From Clostridia bacterium (GTDB lineage Bacteria; Bacillota; Clostridia; Christensenellales; Aristaeellaceae): a DNA stretch of 49,590 bases. The notes below the pieces were generated by a model that saw only the letters and a program-made list of their open reading frames with translations, did not search any database and was not told the origin of the DNA. Location: the NCBI GenBank assembly GCA_017547285.1, contig JAFYQB010000145.1, positions 1-49,590 of the forward strand, read 5' to 3'. This document shows positions 49,461 to 49,590 of the stretch, piece by piece; within the stretch, counting starts at the first letter, position 1; every line of letters starts with the position of its first letter. The position numbers and the translations under genes were made by a program.

Positions 49461-49590
49461 GCCGTCGAAAAAGCTCGCCTTCGGCGATCTTTTCCGCCGA
49501 AGAAGCACCGTTTGCCTACTCGCCTGACGGCTCGCCGGGCGGCAAACGGTGTAAGGAAAGCCTTGCTGAGCAAGGCTTCCGAAGCTGACG
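49461..49590. repeat. Cluster of inverted repeats at right edge
   Basis: Three nested or adjacent inverted repeats: CTTCGGCG...CGCCGAAG (about 49481-49504), CACCGTTTGCC...GGCAAACGGTG (about 49507-49551), and AAGCCTTGCT/AGCAAGGCTT (49558-49580). No gene seen. The region is cut by the window edge, so its full form is unknown. Confidence 0.6.

Overview
The window looks like a chromosomal segment of a GC-rich (roughly 55-60 %) gut-type Clostridia bacterium. The evidence is sigma-A promoters with 16-18 bp spacers, strong AGGAGG ribosome binding sites, a T-box leader on proS, the Firmicutes order rimP-nusA-ylxR-ylxQ-infB and rpmE-DUF1385-prmC-prfA-sua5, a YesM/YesN-type two-component pair, and sugar ABC importers with no ATPase gene of their own. 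The genus is not identifiable by eye; Christensenellales or Oscillospirales relatives are a guess. No integrase, transposase, phage, CRISPR array or rRNA was seen.

Layout. 1-3234 (minus): translation/transcription operon rimP-nusA-ylxR-ylxQ-infB; infB runs off the left edge inside a tandem-repeat Ala/Pro linker. 3235-9346: radical SAM gene, tRNA-Lys(CUU), secreted tyrosine-phosphatase-like protein, an AT-rich orphan gene with an EF-hand-like loop, then T-box-controlled proS. 9347-14433: esterase, pepF, and a minus-strand pair of an arginine-phosphatase-like LMW phosphatase and an RNA-type metallo-beta-lactamase interrupted by an in-frame amber codon. 14598-16766: Fe-S aldo/keto reductase, DUF3795 protein, AT-rich deaminase. 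16825-21855 (minus): rpmE, DUF1385, prmC, prfA, sua5, GNAT. 22116-28065: histidine kinase, response regulator, solute-binding protein and two permeases (sugar uptake system 1). 28246-33195: purC, CapE/FlaA1-type sugar-nucleotide dehydratase, GNAT, MATE exporter, lactonase. 33346-36558 (minus): GH112 phosphorylase and GH105 hydrolase. 36675-40000: membrane-anchored protein, TIM-barrel isomerase, QueG-like Fe-S protein, endonuclease/phosphatase-fold protein. 40191-42065: a small ORF and two tandem paralogues that fuse an XRE-type HTH to an orotate-phosphoribosyltransferase-like domain. 42157-43674: nitroreductase, tRNA-fMet plus tRNA-Met, YdcF-like protein. 43913-49410: sugar uptake system 2 (two permeases, solute-binding protein), TIM-barrel isomerase and Gfo/Idh/MocA dehydrogenase.

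How the genes work together. Housekeeping blocks for translation and RNA metabolism alternate with carbohydrate-use modules: two importers, a galactoside phosphorylase, an unsaturated-uronide hydrolase, isomerases and a dehydrogenase. This fits a plant- or host-glycan-degrading commensal.

The most unusual items are: (1) the tandem HTH-phosphoribosyltransferase regulators, one of which has lost the acidic pair of its PRPP loop; (2) a three-hairpin dispersed repeat found directly behind four stop codons, always in the same orientation relative to the gene; (3) the amber codon just before the conserved SGHAD motif of the metallo-beta-lactamase; (4) the AT-rich orphan gene at 6091-7092.
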